Source of the DNA: Micractinium sp. NFX-FRZ
Taxonomy: Eukaryota; Chlorophyta; Trebouxiophyceae; Chlorellales; Chlorellaceae
Assembly: GCA_029339195.1 (NCBI GenBank)
Contig: JAPTJF010000364.1
Coordinates: forward strand, 1-64,000
DNA: 64,000 nt
Reading direction: 5' to 3'
Both the position numbers and the translations under genes were made by a program. The number at the start of each line of letters is the position of its first letter. Position 1 is the stretch's first letter. The notes below the pieces were generated by a model. The model saw only the letters and a program-made list of their open reading frames with translations, did not search any database and had not been told where the DNA came from. Of this stretch, positions 22,387 through 35,100 are shown in pieces.

Positions 22387-24433
22387 GCCATGACGGCTGA
22401 CGCTGCCCCGCCAGGCTTGGGCGGCCCCGCCCCACCCGCCAGCGGCAGCGGCTGCAGCAGCGGCGTGATGCCCAGCGGCCCGCCCGCCCCGGTGGACTTC
22501 CTGTCCCCCTTTGCATCTTCGTATGCGCAGCAGCAGGAGACGGGCACCCCCGCCGCGGCGCCCGCCAGCCCGCCAGAGCCCAGCCGCAGCAACAGCCCGG
22601 TGCGCGTGGTTGGGTTCCAAAGCTCCCCCACTTCCGTGGTAGCGCTGCGCCGCTGGCAGTCGGCTGCAGACCCAGGCACCGCCGCAGCACTGGAGCAAGC
22701 CGCCGCCATGGATGCGGCGGTGGCAGGCAGCAGCGCCGACTCGGCCGGCGGCGGCAGCCAGCCAGGGCCCCGCAGCACCAGCTTCCCCACGCAGCGGCAG
22801 TGCTCGCTGGGGCGGCAGTCCAGCCTGGGTGCCGCCCTGAAGCAGCAGGAGCAGCTGACGTCGCTGCAAAAGCGGCTGTCCATCCACACGGGGCGTGCGC
22901 CGCTGGGTAAGGGAGGCAACACCAGCAGCCGGCGCATGCAGCTGCACTTGACGCTGCAGCTGCAGCAGCAGAGCGCGGCGGCCGCGGCGGGCGCCCGGTG
23001 CCACTCGTTTGAGCCGCCGCCTCCGCCGCCGGCCACGCGTGGCGGGGCGCCCGTCACCGTCGCCATTGCAGAAGACCTGGAGCAGGATTGGATGGCAGCG
23101 CTCACCCCCGACAGCAGCGAGCTACAAGAGGCGGCGGCTGCAGAGGCGGCAGCAGTGGGACCACCGCCGCTGCCGCCAGCATGCACACCGGCTGGGCCCT
23201 TTGCAGCGCGTGCGCACGTTTCGTTTGACCTGCCAGCTCAGCAGCCGTGCCCTGCCGCCGGTGCGGGCACGCTGCCTGCCGGCGGCGGCGGCACGCTGCA
23301 CCGCGCACAGCCCGCGGCTGCGCTGCAGCTGCCCTCGGCGGCGCTCCCCGGCGGCGGCCACGCGGCAGGCATGCTGCGCACCGGCAGCGGCCTGCCACCC
23401 GCGCATGCGCTGCCGCCCAAGCGCCAGGGCAGCTCTACGCTTATGATGCGGGCCGGCAGCGCAAGCATCGATATCCCATACCACAACATGCGGCGGGCAG
23501 AGACGGCGCCAGCGCTGACCGACGACCTCATCGCTGCCGCCATTGCCGCCGCCAGCGGCTCCTCCAGCGCGTCTTCCCACAAAGCCGCTGCCGCTGCCGC
23601 TGCCGCCCTGGGCAGCGGCGGCCCCCCCAGCAGCGGCGGGAGCAGCTACCGCGCCAGCCCGCCAGGTGCCGCGGGGCTGGCACGGGCGGGCACCGCCACG
23701 CTCCCCTCGCTGCCTGAGCGGCAGGCCTCTGCCACACGGGAGGTGTTTCAGGCCCAGGCCGAGGCGTCGGCAGCACAGACCCAGGCCAGAGTGCTTCAGC
23801 AAGCCCTCGTGCAGGTGAGGGGGCAGCAGGAACGAGGCAGGTGTCTGCCGGCAGGCGCCCTGTCCTGCTGACTGTGCTGTGCTGTGCTGTGCTGTCGGTG
23901 CTGTGCTGTGTGCCAGCATCTGACAGCCTTGTTCCCTGCGAGTTCCCCGTATCAGTGCTGCCTCTCTGCTCCACCGCCCGCATAGCCACCCGCGGCTGTC
24001 CACCCGCCTGTTCCGTCCGCCGCGCCAGCTCCGCCGCGCCGTGCATACATTTACCGGTTTCTCTGCTCCGCACGGACCGTCTCATTGCCTCCCCGCAACC
24101 TTACTGCCGCAGGAGCAAGAGCGGGTTGCGATGCTTGAGCGGCAGCTGCGCTCCCTGCTGCTGGAGCGGGCCGAGGACAAAGCGCGCCTGGCGCAGCAGC
24201 TGCTGGCTCAGCAGGAGCAGCAGCAGGCGCTGCTGCGCGTCATGCCGCAGCCGCTGCAGCCGCCGCAGCTTCAGGAGCAGGCGTGGGGGCACGGTGGGCA
24301 GCAGCCCGCACCGCGCATGCCCCCCGCGCCACAGCGCGCGGCGGCGCCGGGCTACCGCGCCGGGGGCCTGGAGCGGCACAACCCCACCACTGTTGACGAG
24401 CTCGCCGCTGCTCTGGCTGCGCTGGGGCACTAG
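22387..24433 (+). CDS. Low-complexity coiled-coil protein, paralogue B
   Basis: Two exons (22387-23814 and 24113-24433) give about 582 residues. No known family. Motifs match paralogue A in order: SPFASS, RVVGFQSSPTS, RQSSLGAALKQQ, KRLSIHT, ETAPALTDDLIAAAIAA, then a coiled coil TREVFQAQAEASAAQTQ to EQERVAMLERQLRSLLLERA followed by a Gln-rich stretch. The single intron falls at the same coiled-coil position and phase as the last intron of A, while A's two other introns are absent or were gained in A. Start: ATG at 22387 is the first Met of the conserved-looking part; the frame is open for another 500 bases upstream, so an earlier start cannot be excluded. Confidence 0.7.
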
Positions 24434-26126
24434 CCAGCCTCCGAGCCAGCCCCAAGCACCCCTGCCGCAGGCCCTGAAAGCCTAGCATTTTGAACCCTTG
24501 AGCTGCCTTCCCAGCAGTGCGCCTGCCCACCCCCTCCAATGCCCCCCCTACCACTGGCCCTCCACTTCGGGCTGCCCAGCCGCCATGGCCCTGGGCACTT
24601 GGCGGCCCTGTCGGCCACTGCTTTCGCACGCTCACCGTGCACCCTGCGTGCGAGCCCGCCACACCAGCTCTCCACAACCCCGCTGCCGTTTTGTGCACTC
24701 TCTGCTTGTGGCTTGCTTCTTGGGCAGCCCGGCACGCTGTGCTGCGCAGCGCAGCGTGCAGGGCTGCCCCCGCTGCAGCCCCTCCTGCATCCGCTCCCGC
24801 TCTTTCGTGCGACACCCCAGTGCACTGTGTACCGCCTGCGCCGTACCGCGGGCCCCGTCTGGCCCCCCTCCCACGTTTTTGTACTGCATCGCGTCGATCC
24901 GAACCGTCACTTGCCAGCTCCCCGTCACGCTCATGATGATCGCCTGGCAGCTGCGTGCCACTGCTGCCCCACCCACTCACCGCCTCCCGTCCCTCCCTCC
25001 CTCCCTCCCCCAGCTCATTTCAAGGGGGCTAGCTGCCTCCACACTCACCAGCATACTCCCCCCACACTCAGCCGCCGCCCGCACGCCCTCCCCATGCGGC
25101 GCAGTTTTCCCTCGCCGGCTGCCCCTTGCCTGGCGACCCCCTCTGTGCTTTGTGCCACCACACCGCCCCTCCGAGCCACCCATCCCTCCCCCTCCACACG
25201 TTGCCCACACATCACATCACCTTACCTAGCACCCATATCGGCTGTGGCAACGCCCCTATGCCCCCTGTTCCCCTTTCTTTCTGCCTGGACCATGCCCGTA
25301 CGTCAAGCCAAGCGTGGACAGCATTGCATGCTGCCGCCCACTGTGCCCCTTCGCATCCCGCCCCAGCGCCAACCCCCCGTCCTGTGCCTCCCAGCCGTCC
25401 GCCCTGCCTGCCATTTCATCCGCCCTCCCGCCCCTCCCCCTCCCCATCACACCACGTGCCTCTGTGCCCACTGCCTTGTTGGCACAGCTTTCAATGGACC
25501 CGTGCATCTCTCGTTTGTTCATCCTTCATCTGTGCGCTCGGTGCCGCCGCCTCCCCTGTTCGATAGAGTTGACACTGCTGTCCCCACCTCGTCACTTTTT
25601 GTGTTGTCGATCGACTGATCCTTACCCCTCCTCGCCCCCATCCTCTTGTCGCCCCCATGGCTGGCTTAGCTCGCACCATCACCCCTCACCCTGCTCTCCT
25701 CGCCACTGCCATTCCAACGTTGCACTCCCCACCCCTTGATACACTTGGCTAACTTATTGCATCCTTGGCCAATTCGCCCCGTTGCTGCATTAGGTAGTGC
25801 ACACAGCCGTTGTAACAGGTACCTTGCCTAGGGAGCCGGTGTGCACAGCTGAGGGGCAGAAGGCGGAGGCGTGGCCGCCGTGGCGCCAAGGAGGCGGCGA
25901 TGTTCAAGGGGCGGCAGGGTGCATCCGTCTCTAGCTGCGGTTGGCAGATCGGGTTGACAGTTTGAATCCTTATCAAAACCTCGATCTTGCGTCGCAGAAT
26001 CCTTATCAAAACCAACGAGTTCACCCCCTTCCCGGCCACCGGGAGCTGCTTGGCCAAAATGGCGTCCGCTCACTGAGTAGCAGCCCCATTGTCGCTTCAA
26101 GACATCTCGAAGCAATCGAAGCCAAC
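24434..26126 (+). other. 3' UTR of paralogue B and CLC promoter
   Basis: A C-rich stretch without a supportable exon. TGTAA at 25811-25815 may end paralogue B's transcript. The CLC promoter and 5' UTR must lie in the last few hundred bases; a 17-base direct repeat (GAATCCTTATCAAAACC) occurs at 25965 and 25999. Confidence 0.45.
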
Positions 26127-29100
26127 ATGGCAGCGGGGCGAGGCCGGGCGGACCGCGAGAGCGTGCCTTTATTGGCCAGTCACCCGCAGGGAGCGCTCAG
26201 GTGCGTTCGGGGGACCCAGGCGCAAAGAGCACATCACTCGGATGATCTGTGCATCGCAACAGGCGCGCACAAGGGCCGTCAAACTGTGGCGGCGGGGTGG
26301 CGCCGCCAACCGACGCGCCGCATACGTGCCGCCGTGTGCTCACGCTTCCATCGCTCTCCTGCAGGTCGCACCTTATGCTGGACGGCAATGACCCTCAGGT
26401 GGCCGACAAGTTCAGCGTTTCGCGGCTGCGGCGGTCCATGCAGGGCGGGCAGCAGCGGGCCGTGCCCTCCGCCGTGCACGGCGCGCCGCTGGTGCGTACT
26501 GCTCCATAGCATGGGCCCGCGCCGACCTGCCTCACGCCGCGCTGCCGTAGCACGGCCCTGCACATTATGCATATGCGCCCTTCCCTCAAATTTGCATGCT
26601 TGCTGTTGCCTGGCAAGTGCAGCTCTACTACGAGATGCTCTTGCCTGCCGCCACCGCCGCTGCTCTCGCTGCCTGTGCCGCCAGAGCGCTCAGGGGCTTT
26701 ACGTACCTCCACCGCCACGCGGCTGCTGCTGCTGCTGCTGCGGATGCCAGCGCCAGCGCCATCGGTAGCACCCAGTGTGCGATCAAGCTTGGCCTTGCTC
26801 CTTGCGGTGCCGCTGCCTCCGAGCTGGACCCTGCCTCCTCCCAACGTGGGTGCTTGCTTGTTGCAGGATGCCGAGGAGAGCCGGCAGACGCTGGGGCGGC
26901 TGAAGCGCATGGCGGGGTTTGAGGCGCAGGACTTTGACCCCGTGGTGGGTGCTGCCCCTGCGCAGCGCTGCGCTATGCATGCTGTGCTGCGCTGCTCTTG
27001 CTGTGCACACTTTGCTTTGGGAGTTGCGCTGCACCGCGCAGTCCTTGCAGGGCTGCGTGAGCTCTGCGGGTGCCAGGCTGGCAGTGAAGGTGTGACACGC
27101 GCTTTACCGCACCCAGGCACGCACTGCTGCTGATCCCTGTGCTCGCCCCATTGCTGCTGCTGCAACATGAGCGCAGGAAAATGATCTGCAGCGAGAGTTT
27201 GCCATTCACCGGTCAGAGCACGACTACGCGATCGCAGGTGCGCTGGGTGGGGCGGGGGGTCACAAAGGAGCATGCAGAGAATGAACCCATGATACACAGG
27301 AAACATGTCCGCGTGGATTTGGCAACCAGCGCCCCAGCCACGCAGCCATTCCTCCATCAATTGCAATGAACGCACAACTAGTTGGGGCGGGGCGCGCCTG
27401 CAAGGGTAGCCTGCTTGCATGCACGGCACAGCACAGCGCAGTGCAGCGTGACCCAGCATGGCGGGGCGTGCCAGCAGCCGGGGCCGCGCCCGCTGCTGCG
27501 CCGACCGCCCCACCCCCTCGCCTGGCCTCCCTGCCCTCTCCCCATGCCCCCGTGGCAGACACCTGGAAGTGGCTGCTGTCCATCGTGATTGGCGCTGTGA
27601 TGGGGGTGCTGGCCTTCCTGGTGGACTGGGGCATAGACGCCATGAACGGGGTCAAGTTCAGGGCTGTGCGCCAGGCGGTGGCGACGTCCGGTGCGTGGGG
27701 TGGCCACCCGCTCCGCTGCGCCTGGCTGTTGATGGCTTGCTGATGGCTTGTCGATGGCTTGTTTGTGGCCGCGCTGCTCCTGTGTGGCTGAAGTTGCACT
27801 GATCTGCTAGCCTACCTGGTCGGCCCTATGACCATGCTTGCGGTGGGGAAGGCAGGGCAGCATGCAGGGAGGCAGACGGTCGGGGCTGCCGGCGCACATG
27901 CCGTGCTGCACACGTCGCCTCCACTGGTTCCTCCTTCAACACAAGGGCCCCTCCCCTTCCCTCCCCTGCCCTGCCTTGCCCTCGGTGCAGGCGGCTTCCT
28001 CACCCCCTACCTCACACATGTGGGCATCAGCCTCTCCTTTGCCCTCGTGGCCGGCGGGCTGGTCAGGTGCGTGAGGGCAAGGGTCAGGCGCCCTGGGTGC
28101 CCAGACACGGTGGCTCGATTGCAACGCGGTGACAAATGTCTGCAGCGTGCAGCAAGCACTGGCTGGCGCCGCCAGCTAGCATATATGGATCCACAGCCAT
28201 ATCGGAGTTGTAGTGTCAAGTGTTGGCGGCTGCAGCGGCGCCCCACGGGTGGAAATCCGCCTGCTGCCCCGCTCCCTGTTCCCTGCACTCTCTGCCTGGC
28301 TGCGCTGCGTTGTGGAGCGGCAGGCCATCGGCACCCCCAAGGCCCATGCACGTCTCACCTCCTGCCAACAGCAGTGATGTCAACATAGCGCTTCTTGTCT
28401 GCCCCCTTCTTCTCGCTCCCCACTCTGCCATCCGTGGCAGCATTGTGGAGCCGTTGGCAGCGCACCCAACCCAAGATCATGCGCTCGCTTTGCCCCTCCC
28501 TCCTGCACCCACCCACTGCTGCATCTTTGTTGAGCCCTTGCCAGCCGGCAGCGGCATCCCCAAAGGGCCAACACACGCCTGTCCTCTCCCTCATGACGCA
28601 CGCTTCTTTCCTGGGCCCTCTTACCAACCCCCCGCCGCCCGCTGCAGCTTTGTGGAGCCGTTGGCTGCGGGCAGCGGCATCCCTGAGGTGAAGACGTACC
28701 TCAACGGGGTGCACATCCGGGGGCTGCTCACCATGCGCACGCTGGTCACCAAGCTGTCGGGCATCACCTTCAGCATCGCAGCGGGCCTGATTGCAGGTGA
28801 GCCGTGCCCAACAGTTGCTTGGTGTGCCGTGTTCTGCTGGTGTCCCTCTGCTGTTTGGTTGCCAAGGTGTCGGGCAGCACCTTCAGCATTGCAGCGGGCC
28901 TGATGCACGTGGGGGCTGCCCGTCCTGGCACCGCCCTTCCCCTTGCATGTCCAGACAGGAGCCCTGTGTGTGGTTTGTACTGCTGACCGTGCTGTCTGGT
29001 TTCTTCCTCAGCGGGCTGCAACGCATGTGAAGTGGGCCCAGCAGCAGCTGAGCTGTTTGCAGTGGTTTGCAGCAGTATGGCAAATGAAAGCAAGCGTGTG

Positions 29101-32100
29101 GTGAGCTGCAGCCCAGGTCCGCCAGCTCACCGCCAGCTGGCTTGACCCCCTGCCACCACCTGCCCACCCACCTGCCTGTGCGGCAGGCAAGGAGGGCCCC
29201 TTTGTGCACGGCGGCGCAATTGCGGGCGGGGGCATCGGCGGCATGGGCTCGCAAACCCTCACGCAGGTGGGAGGCAGGCGGGGCAGATGCGCAGCCAGAT
29301 GACCCTCCGCGATCAGGGGACGCGCCAGAACGGCGCAATACACCACAGCGCACAGGCTGGGCAAGCACTGCGCCCGGCAGCCAATGCCTGCAGCTGTTGG
29401 CGGCGGCGGCATGTGTGCTGGGCACGCCAGCAGCAAGTCCCTCTTCCAGGATCAGGCCCGCACCCACACCTCGTTTGGCCCCTTTCTCCCTCTCCTTCTC
29501 CTTCCTTCCCACCTGCAGTGGCTGCGCTGGCGGCGGCGCATCCAGGCGCCCCGCTCCCTGGGCGGCTACTTTAGGAACGCGGCAGACCACCGCGACTTTG
29601 CGGCCATTGGCACCGCAGCGGGCGTCGCCACCGCTTTTGCGGCGCCCATTGGTGCGCAATGTGGGGATTGGGGGCCGTGCTGGAGGCAGTGCTGGCGGCC
29701 TGCTGCCGCGCCCAAAGAGGCTGCCTTCTTCTACACGACTTCCTTGTCCTGGCACACGTCTTCCGGCGCAGCATCCTGCCCACGAACATGCGCCGTCTCG
29801 TACTGCTCCCTCTTGCGGCCTGCTGGCCCCCTGTGCACCTCCCCCCATGCACCCCTCCCCCTTCTTTCCCCCTGTACAGGCGGCCTGCTGTTCTGCATCG
29901 AGGAGGGGGTGCCCTTTTTACTCCGCCCCCATCTTCTGGCGCGGCTTGCCGGCCTCCCATGCACCTCCCCTCACGCACCCCTCTCCGCCCCTATCCCCTT
30001 GCAGGCGGCCTGCTGTTCTGTATTGAGGAGGGGGTGTCCTTCTACTCCACCTCCATCTTCTGGCGCGGCTTCCTGGCCACGTGCGTGGGCGTGCTGACGC
30101 TGCACATACTGGCAGACGCCAAAGACCACCCGGGCCGCCTGCTGGCCACCAAGTTTGGGCGGTTCCGCGACTTTGGTGGGTGCTCGTACGCACACATTGG
30201 CTGGCACTCGCCAGTGCCGTGGTTGCGTTGCGGGACAGTGGGTTCTAGTTCTAGCAAACCTCCCGGATCGCCTGCCAGCCGCCAAGCGTGGATGGTTGTG
30301 ACGTGGTCGGTGGCAGGGCGGGAGCAGCTGTGGCCTGTCGTGAGACACGTGGTGGGCAGGGCGGGAGCACCTCTTCCACCAAGTCTTGCCTGTGGCGCCT
30401 CATGACCTCTCATGAGGCCCCCTCACGGCCCCTCATGGCCTCTTTCTAATCCACCCCGAGATTAGAAATCTTTCTCATGCCTCCGTAAAGCCCGCCTCCC
30501 CTACACGTCGCCCCCCTTGCTGCCAGGCCTGTACACCGACAACTTTGCCGCCTACGGCAGCCGCATGTTCTACCACGTCTGGGACGTCCCCATCTTCTGC
30601 TGCATAGGTGAGCCAGCTCAGCAGCCGGCCGCCACGTCAGCATGCCGCCACATCAGCTGCCGCGCCGCCAGCCACATCACCAGCAGCCAGCACCCTTACA
30701 CAGCTGGTGCATGGCCAGGAAGCGCCTTGCTGCCCGCGGGCCTCGCCGCAGCACCCTGCCGCATGCACTAAGCCACCCATGCACAAGTGCAAGGTTCCCT
30801 TCCCCCTCTTGTGACCTGCCTCCAACTTTCGTCCGAAACACCAATCCAACAATCTTATCTTCGTTTGTTGAAAAACTGGGCAATTGCAGGCGCGCTGGGC
30901 GGCCTGCTGGGGGCCCTCTTCATCAACCTGAACGTGAGGATCACGCAATTCCGGCACAAGCACATCCCCTTCCGGTACGGCCCCTTGATGGGCGACCTGC
31001 CAGCACTGCCCAGTCAGCAAGCGCTGTGCGCTGCCTTGCTGCCCTGGGTGGGCGGGGAAGAGGGGTGGGTGCGAAGGCTGTGCAGCTGCATGGAAAGGTG
31101 CTGCGTGGGCGGGCAGGGAGAGAGGCGCGCCCATCCGCCTGCCCGCGCCTGGCTCAGCGGCCTGCATCCTCCCTCCCCACCGCCTGTGCACGGCCCTGCC
31201 CTGCCGCTCGCGCCACGTTGACCACCTCCCCTTCCCCGCTCCGCCTCCTGCCGCGCTGCATGGCTGCAGGTCTGCCTGGCGGCGCCTGGCGGAGGTGGTG
31301 TGCCTCAGCTTTGTGACCGCCTCCATCTGGTTCCTTATGGTGAGGGAGGGAAAGGTTACAATGGGTGAGAGAGGGGGGGCTGGTACGCTATGGCGGCGGC
31401 GGCGGCGGCGGCCGTGCCGGTGCTGGTGCTGGTTGCGCAAGGGCCTTGCCTCACATCCACTCTCCTCCTCCCTCCTCTGCCTCCATCAACCAGGCCTACA
31501 CCAGCCCGTGCCGCCCGCTCCCCTCGCCGGTGCGTCCACCCGCGCTGCTGCACGCCTCTGCAACCATGCTTGCGTGTCGGCAAGCCTGCCTGCTGCTCTG
31601 CCTGTCATCGAGTCCCGTGCCTGTACACGCACCGAAGCACCTATGTCTCTGTGTGTCTATGGTATGCGCTTCTGTGCTCGGGCACTCTTTCTTCCGACAT
31701 GTTGCGCTGGACGACCTGCAGTACCTGGAGGCGGATGACAACTGCAGATGACAGCTGCGCCCTGGCCTTCCTTCACCTCTCCACCGACCACTTGTCATCA
31801 AGTAAATGTGTTCCGTACTGTACCGCAGGACGACCTGCAGTACCTGGAGGCCGACGACGACCGCGACCTGGACTTCCTGGGTGGCGGCGGCATCCCTCCC
31901 CCTGACAGCCTGGCCCACTTCCCCCGCCTCTGGTGCCCCAACGGCACGTACTCGGAGCGAGGCCAGCTCTTCCTGGTGCCGCTGTCCCAGGTAGGGCGCT
32001 TATTCGCATGCTGTCATCATGCTGTGTTTGAAGGGGTGTGGCATCGGGCCGGTGCCACCTCTGGCTCTCCCTGTTGCATGTGAGCAGCACATGGCTGGGG

Positions 32101-35100
32101 CGCCGGGAGGCTGTGTGCTCAGGTTGTGGAGCTGGCTGGAGGGTTGTGAGCCAGGTGGCTGCCCCTTTCACTTCCAGTCAGCCCTGCTGTACATTGCTGT
32201 GTCAACTGTGGCAAATGCGGGCCAGCGCTCGTGAGCCTGCCCTCTCCAGGAACTCGCCCCACCCCCACCCCCATTCTCACCCTGCCCTGCCCTGCCCTGC
32301 CCCCGCCCCCCGCCCCTGCAGGCGCTGCGCCTGATCATGCATCTCGGAGAGCCTCTGCCGGAGACACGGTAGGCTAGCTGGGCTTCTGCATCGCGTGGGG
32401 CGGAAGGCTGGGCTGCCGGCAGCGCCGGCCTCCTGCCCCGTCACGCCGCTCTGGTGCCTGCCGTGGGCGGGGCGGGCGCAGCGCCTGCTGCTCTCCCAGC
32501 CCCTCCATGCGCTCATCGCAGCTCACCACGCCACCCCTGTCCACCCCAGCACTGAACCCTCGTTACATGCGTCTGGCATGTGTTCTTGTGCCCGCCTCCC
32601 CTCCCAACCTTTCCACCCTGCCTCCTCCCCTTCACACCAGTCCCTGCTGGACCCTCACGCCTCCCTTGCTGGCCCCTGTCCCTCATCCCGCTTCCTGCTC
32701 CCCGCTCCCCCACCCTCCAGGCCCGCCTGGGAGTTCCCCGTCACCGCACTCCTCCCCTTCTTCCTGCTGGCCTTCACCATGATGTGCTACACCAATGGAG
32801 TGGGGGCCAGCACGGGTGGGTGGGGGCGGTCACGTGGCAGTGTGGGTGGGTGTTGGTAACGCGGGAGGGCCTTGTGGCCGGCACCACGTTGTGCTACATC
32901 AAGGGGCAGTCGGCAGTCTTGCGTGGCGGGGGCGCAAGGTGTGTGTCCAGGAGCGGGGCTGGGGCCAGACTAGCTGTGTGTGTTCGTTGCACATGCAAGG
33001 ATCCAGCTTGTTGGGGGCGCCCAACGCATGCCCTGGAATGCAGGCCACCCTCTCCGATGCCAGCACGCGCATCTGCCGTCGCCCACCCTGTTCCACTTTT
33101 CCCTGCCCTCCCCTCCCTCCCCCACAGGCATGTTTGTGCCCTCGCTAGCGGTGGGGGCAGCAGGGGGCCGCCTGGCGGGCCGCCTGGTTGAGGCGCTGGT
33201 GCGCCGCGCGGGCAGCCAGCTGCCAGTGTCACTCACATCATACTCTGTGATAGGTGAGGAGGGGGCGCCCTGCCGGTGCCGTGTGGGTGGGGTAGGGGGG
33301 GCAGAGCGGGTTGAATGTAGGGACAAGGCAGGAAAACCGGCTGCAGCACAGAAGGGCGGGAAGGCCCATGCTCTGCCTCCCGCTGCATGCGCTGCCGCCC
33401 TTTCTTAGGGTGGCTGCACCATCCGGGTTTCATCCATGCCGGGCCCGCCAGTTCTTCCCGCAAGCCCACTGCTCCAGGCACCGCGTTCTTTCCTGTTTCT
33501 GAGTGGCGGGACACCCGGCATATGATGTATCACCACCACGGCACCCACCTCTCGCCCCTCCCCCATCCAACCCAACGCCCCGCCGCACCCCTGCAGGCGC
33601 CGCCGCGTTCCTGCGGGGCACCACACGCACGTCTCTCGCCCCTCCACCCCCCCACCACCCCACCCACCGCACCCACCCCCGCAACACCTGCAGGCGCCGC
33701 CGCGTTCCTGGGTGGCAGCACCCGCATGACGATGACGACGACGGTGATGGTGATGGAGACGACGGGGGCGCTGCAGCTCATCGTGCCCCTCATGCTCACC
33801 GTCTTCTTTGCAAAGGTGGGCGCATGTTGTTTCTTGCAAAGGTGGGAGTTTTGCGGAACAGCAATGTGTTCTGTCATCCAGGTTTCTTTTGTCCAGTGTG
33901 CGTGTCCTGCAAGCGTGGGCGACCCGGGTCTGCTGTGAGGGTGCTTGAGCGAGCTTGGAGAGGATGTGAAGGGGGCGGGGCCGCTGCAGCTCGTCATGTC
34001 GTGCCCCTCATGCTCACCGCTCTTCTTCGCAAAGGTGGGCGCGCTATAGGGTGGGGTGGTGCTGTGCATTGTGGCCTGAAGGTGGGCGCTTGAAGGTGGG
34101 CGCGCTGTGCTGTGGGGGTGCACTGCAGCTGAAGGTGGGGGTGCTTTGTAGCTTGAAGGAGATTGGCGGCCGTGCAGCCCAATGGGCCTCACATGCTGAC
34201 CGTGGTCTGACCGGGGCAACGGTCGGCGAGGGTGCACGGCGGGCAGCGGGAGTGTTTGGTTCCGCACACCGCCCAGGCCGGCCCCGTGTCCTGCGCCCCA
34301 AAGTTCATGCCGCATGCCTCGAACCCCACGCCACACGTCCATGCAGATTGTGGGCGACCGCTACGGGGTGGGCATCGACGACACGCACGTGCGCCTGCGT
34401 GGCGCTCCGGTGCTGGATGAACCCGCGCTGGACGTCAGCCAGCAGGTGGGGGCAGCAGTGGATGAATGGCGTGGTGTGGTGTGGTGTGGGAGGTGGGTTC
34501 TCGGTCAGCAGGTGCGTGGTGCTTGCTACATTAGCAGCGTAGTGTGGAGGGTGTGGGGAGGGGGGATGTTGGCAGTAAGTGTGTGCGCATTGCATGGTTA
34601 TCAAAAACCGTTGCACGCGCTGGGCGTGCCGCACCGCTGACGAGCAAACATGCATCAGATCCAGCACGCAGCAAGGGATGATGACGTGGCGATGCCTATC
34701 CTCCTGCCGTTCCCCTGCCCCCAGATGGTGGATGATAAGCTCACTGTGTCGGAGCTGATGACCACGTCGCTCATAGCGCTGCCCCCCGTGGTGCCGGTGC
34801 GCCGCCTGGTGGACACCCTGCGCATGTGCAACCACCAGGCAAGTTGCAAGAGAACCTGCAGGGTACCACCAGTGCTGGCTGAGCAGTTGGATTGGACGGT
34901 TTTTGGGGGGTTAGGACTGAAGGTTGGATCAGGCTGCTTGAACGGCTGGCTGTCTCACGGCTGGCTGCCGCTTGAAGGCGCCGCTACCTGCTGTCTGGCG
35001 CGCTGCTGACGTTGGTAGGAAGGTGCGCAGATGCATATTATACCGTATTGTAACCTACTGCCCGCCTGCCCCCCCTGCAGGCCTTCCCAGTCACGCCGGA

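Noticed and set aside
26631..26866. Extra CLC exon starting LYYEMLLPAATAAAL
   Set aside because: It has an acceptor but no in-frame donor that joins to the next exon, and the direct join APL to DAEES keeps phase without it.
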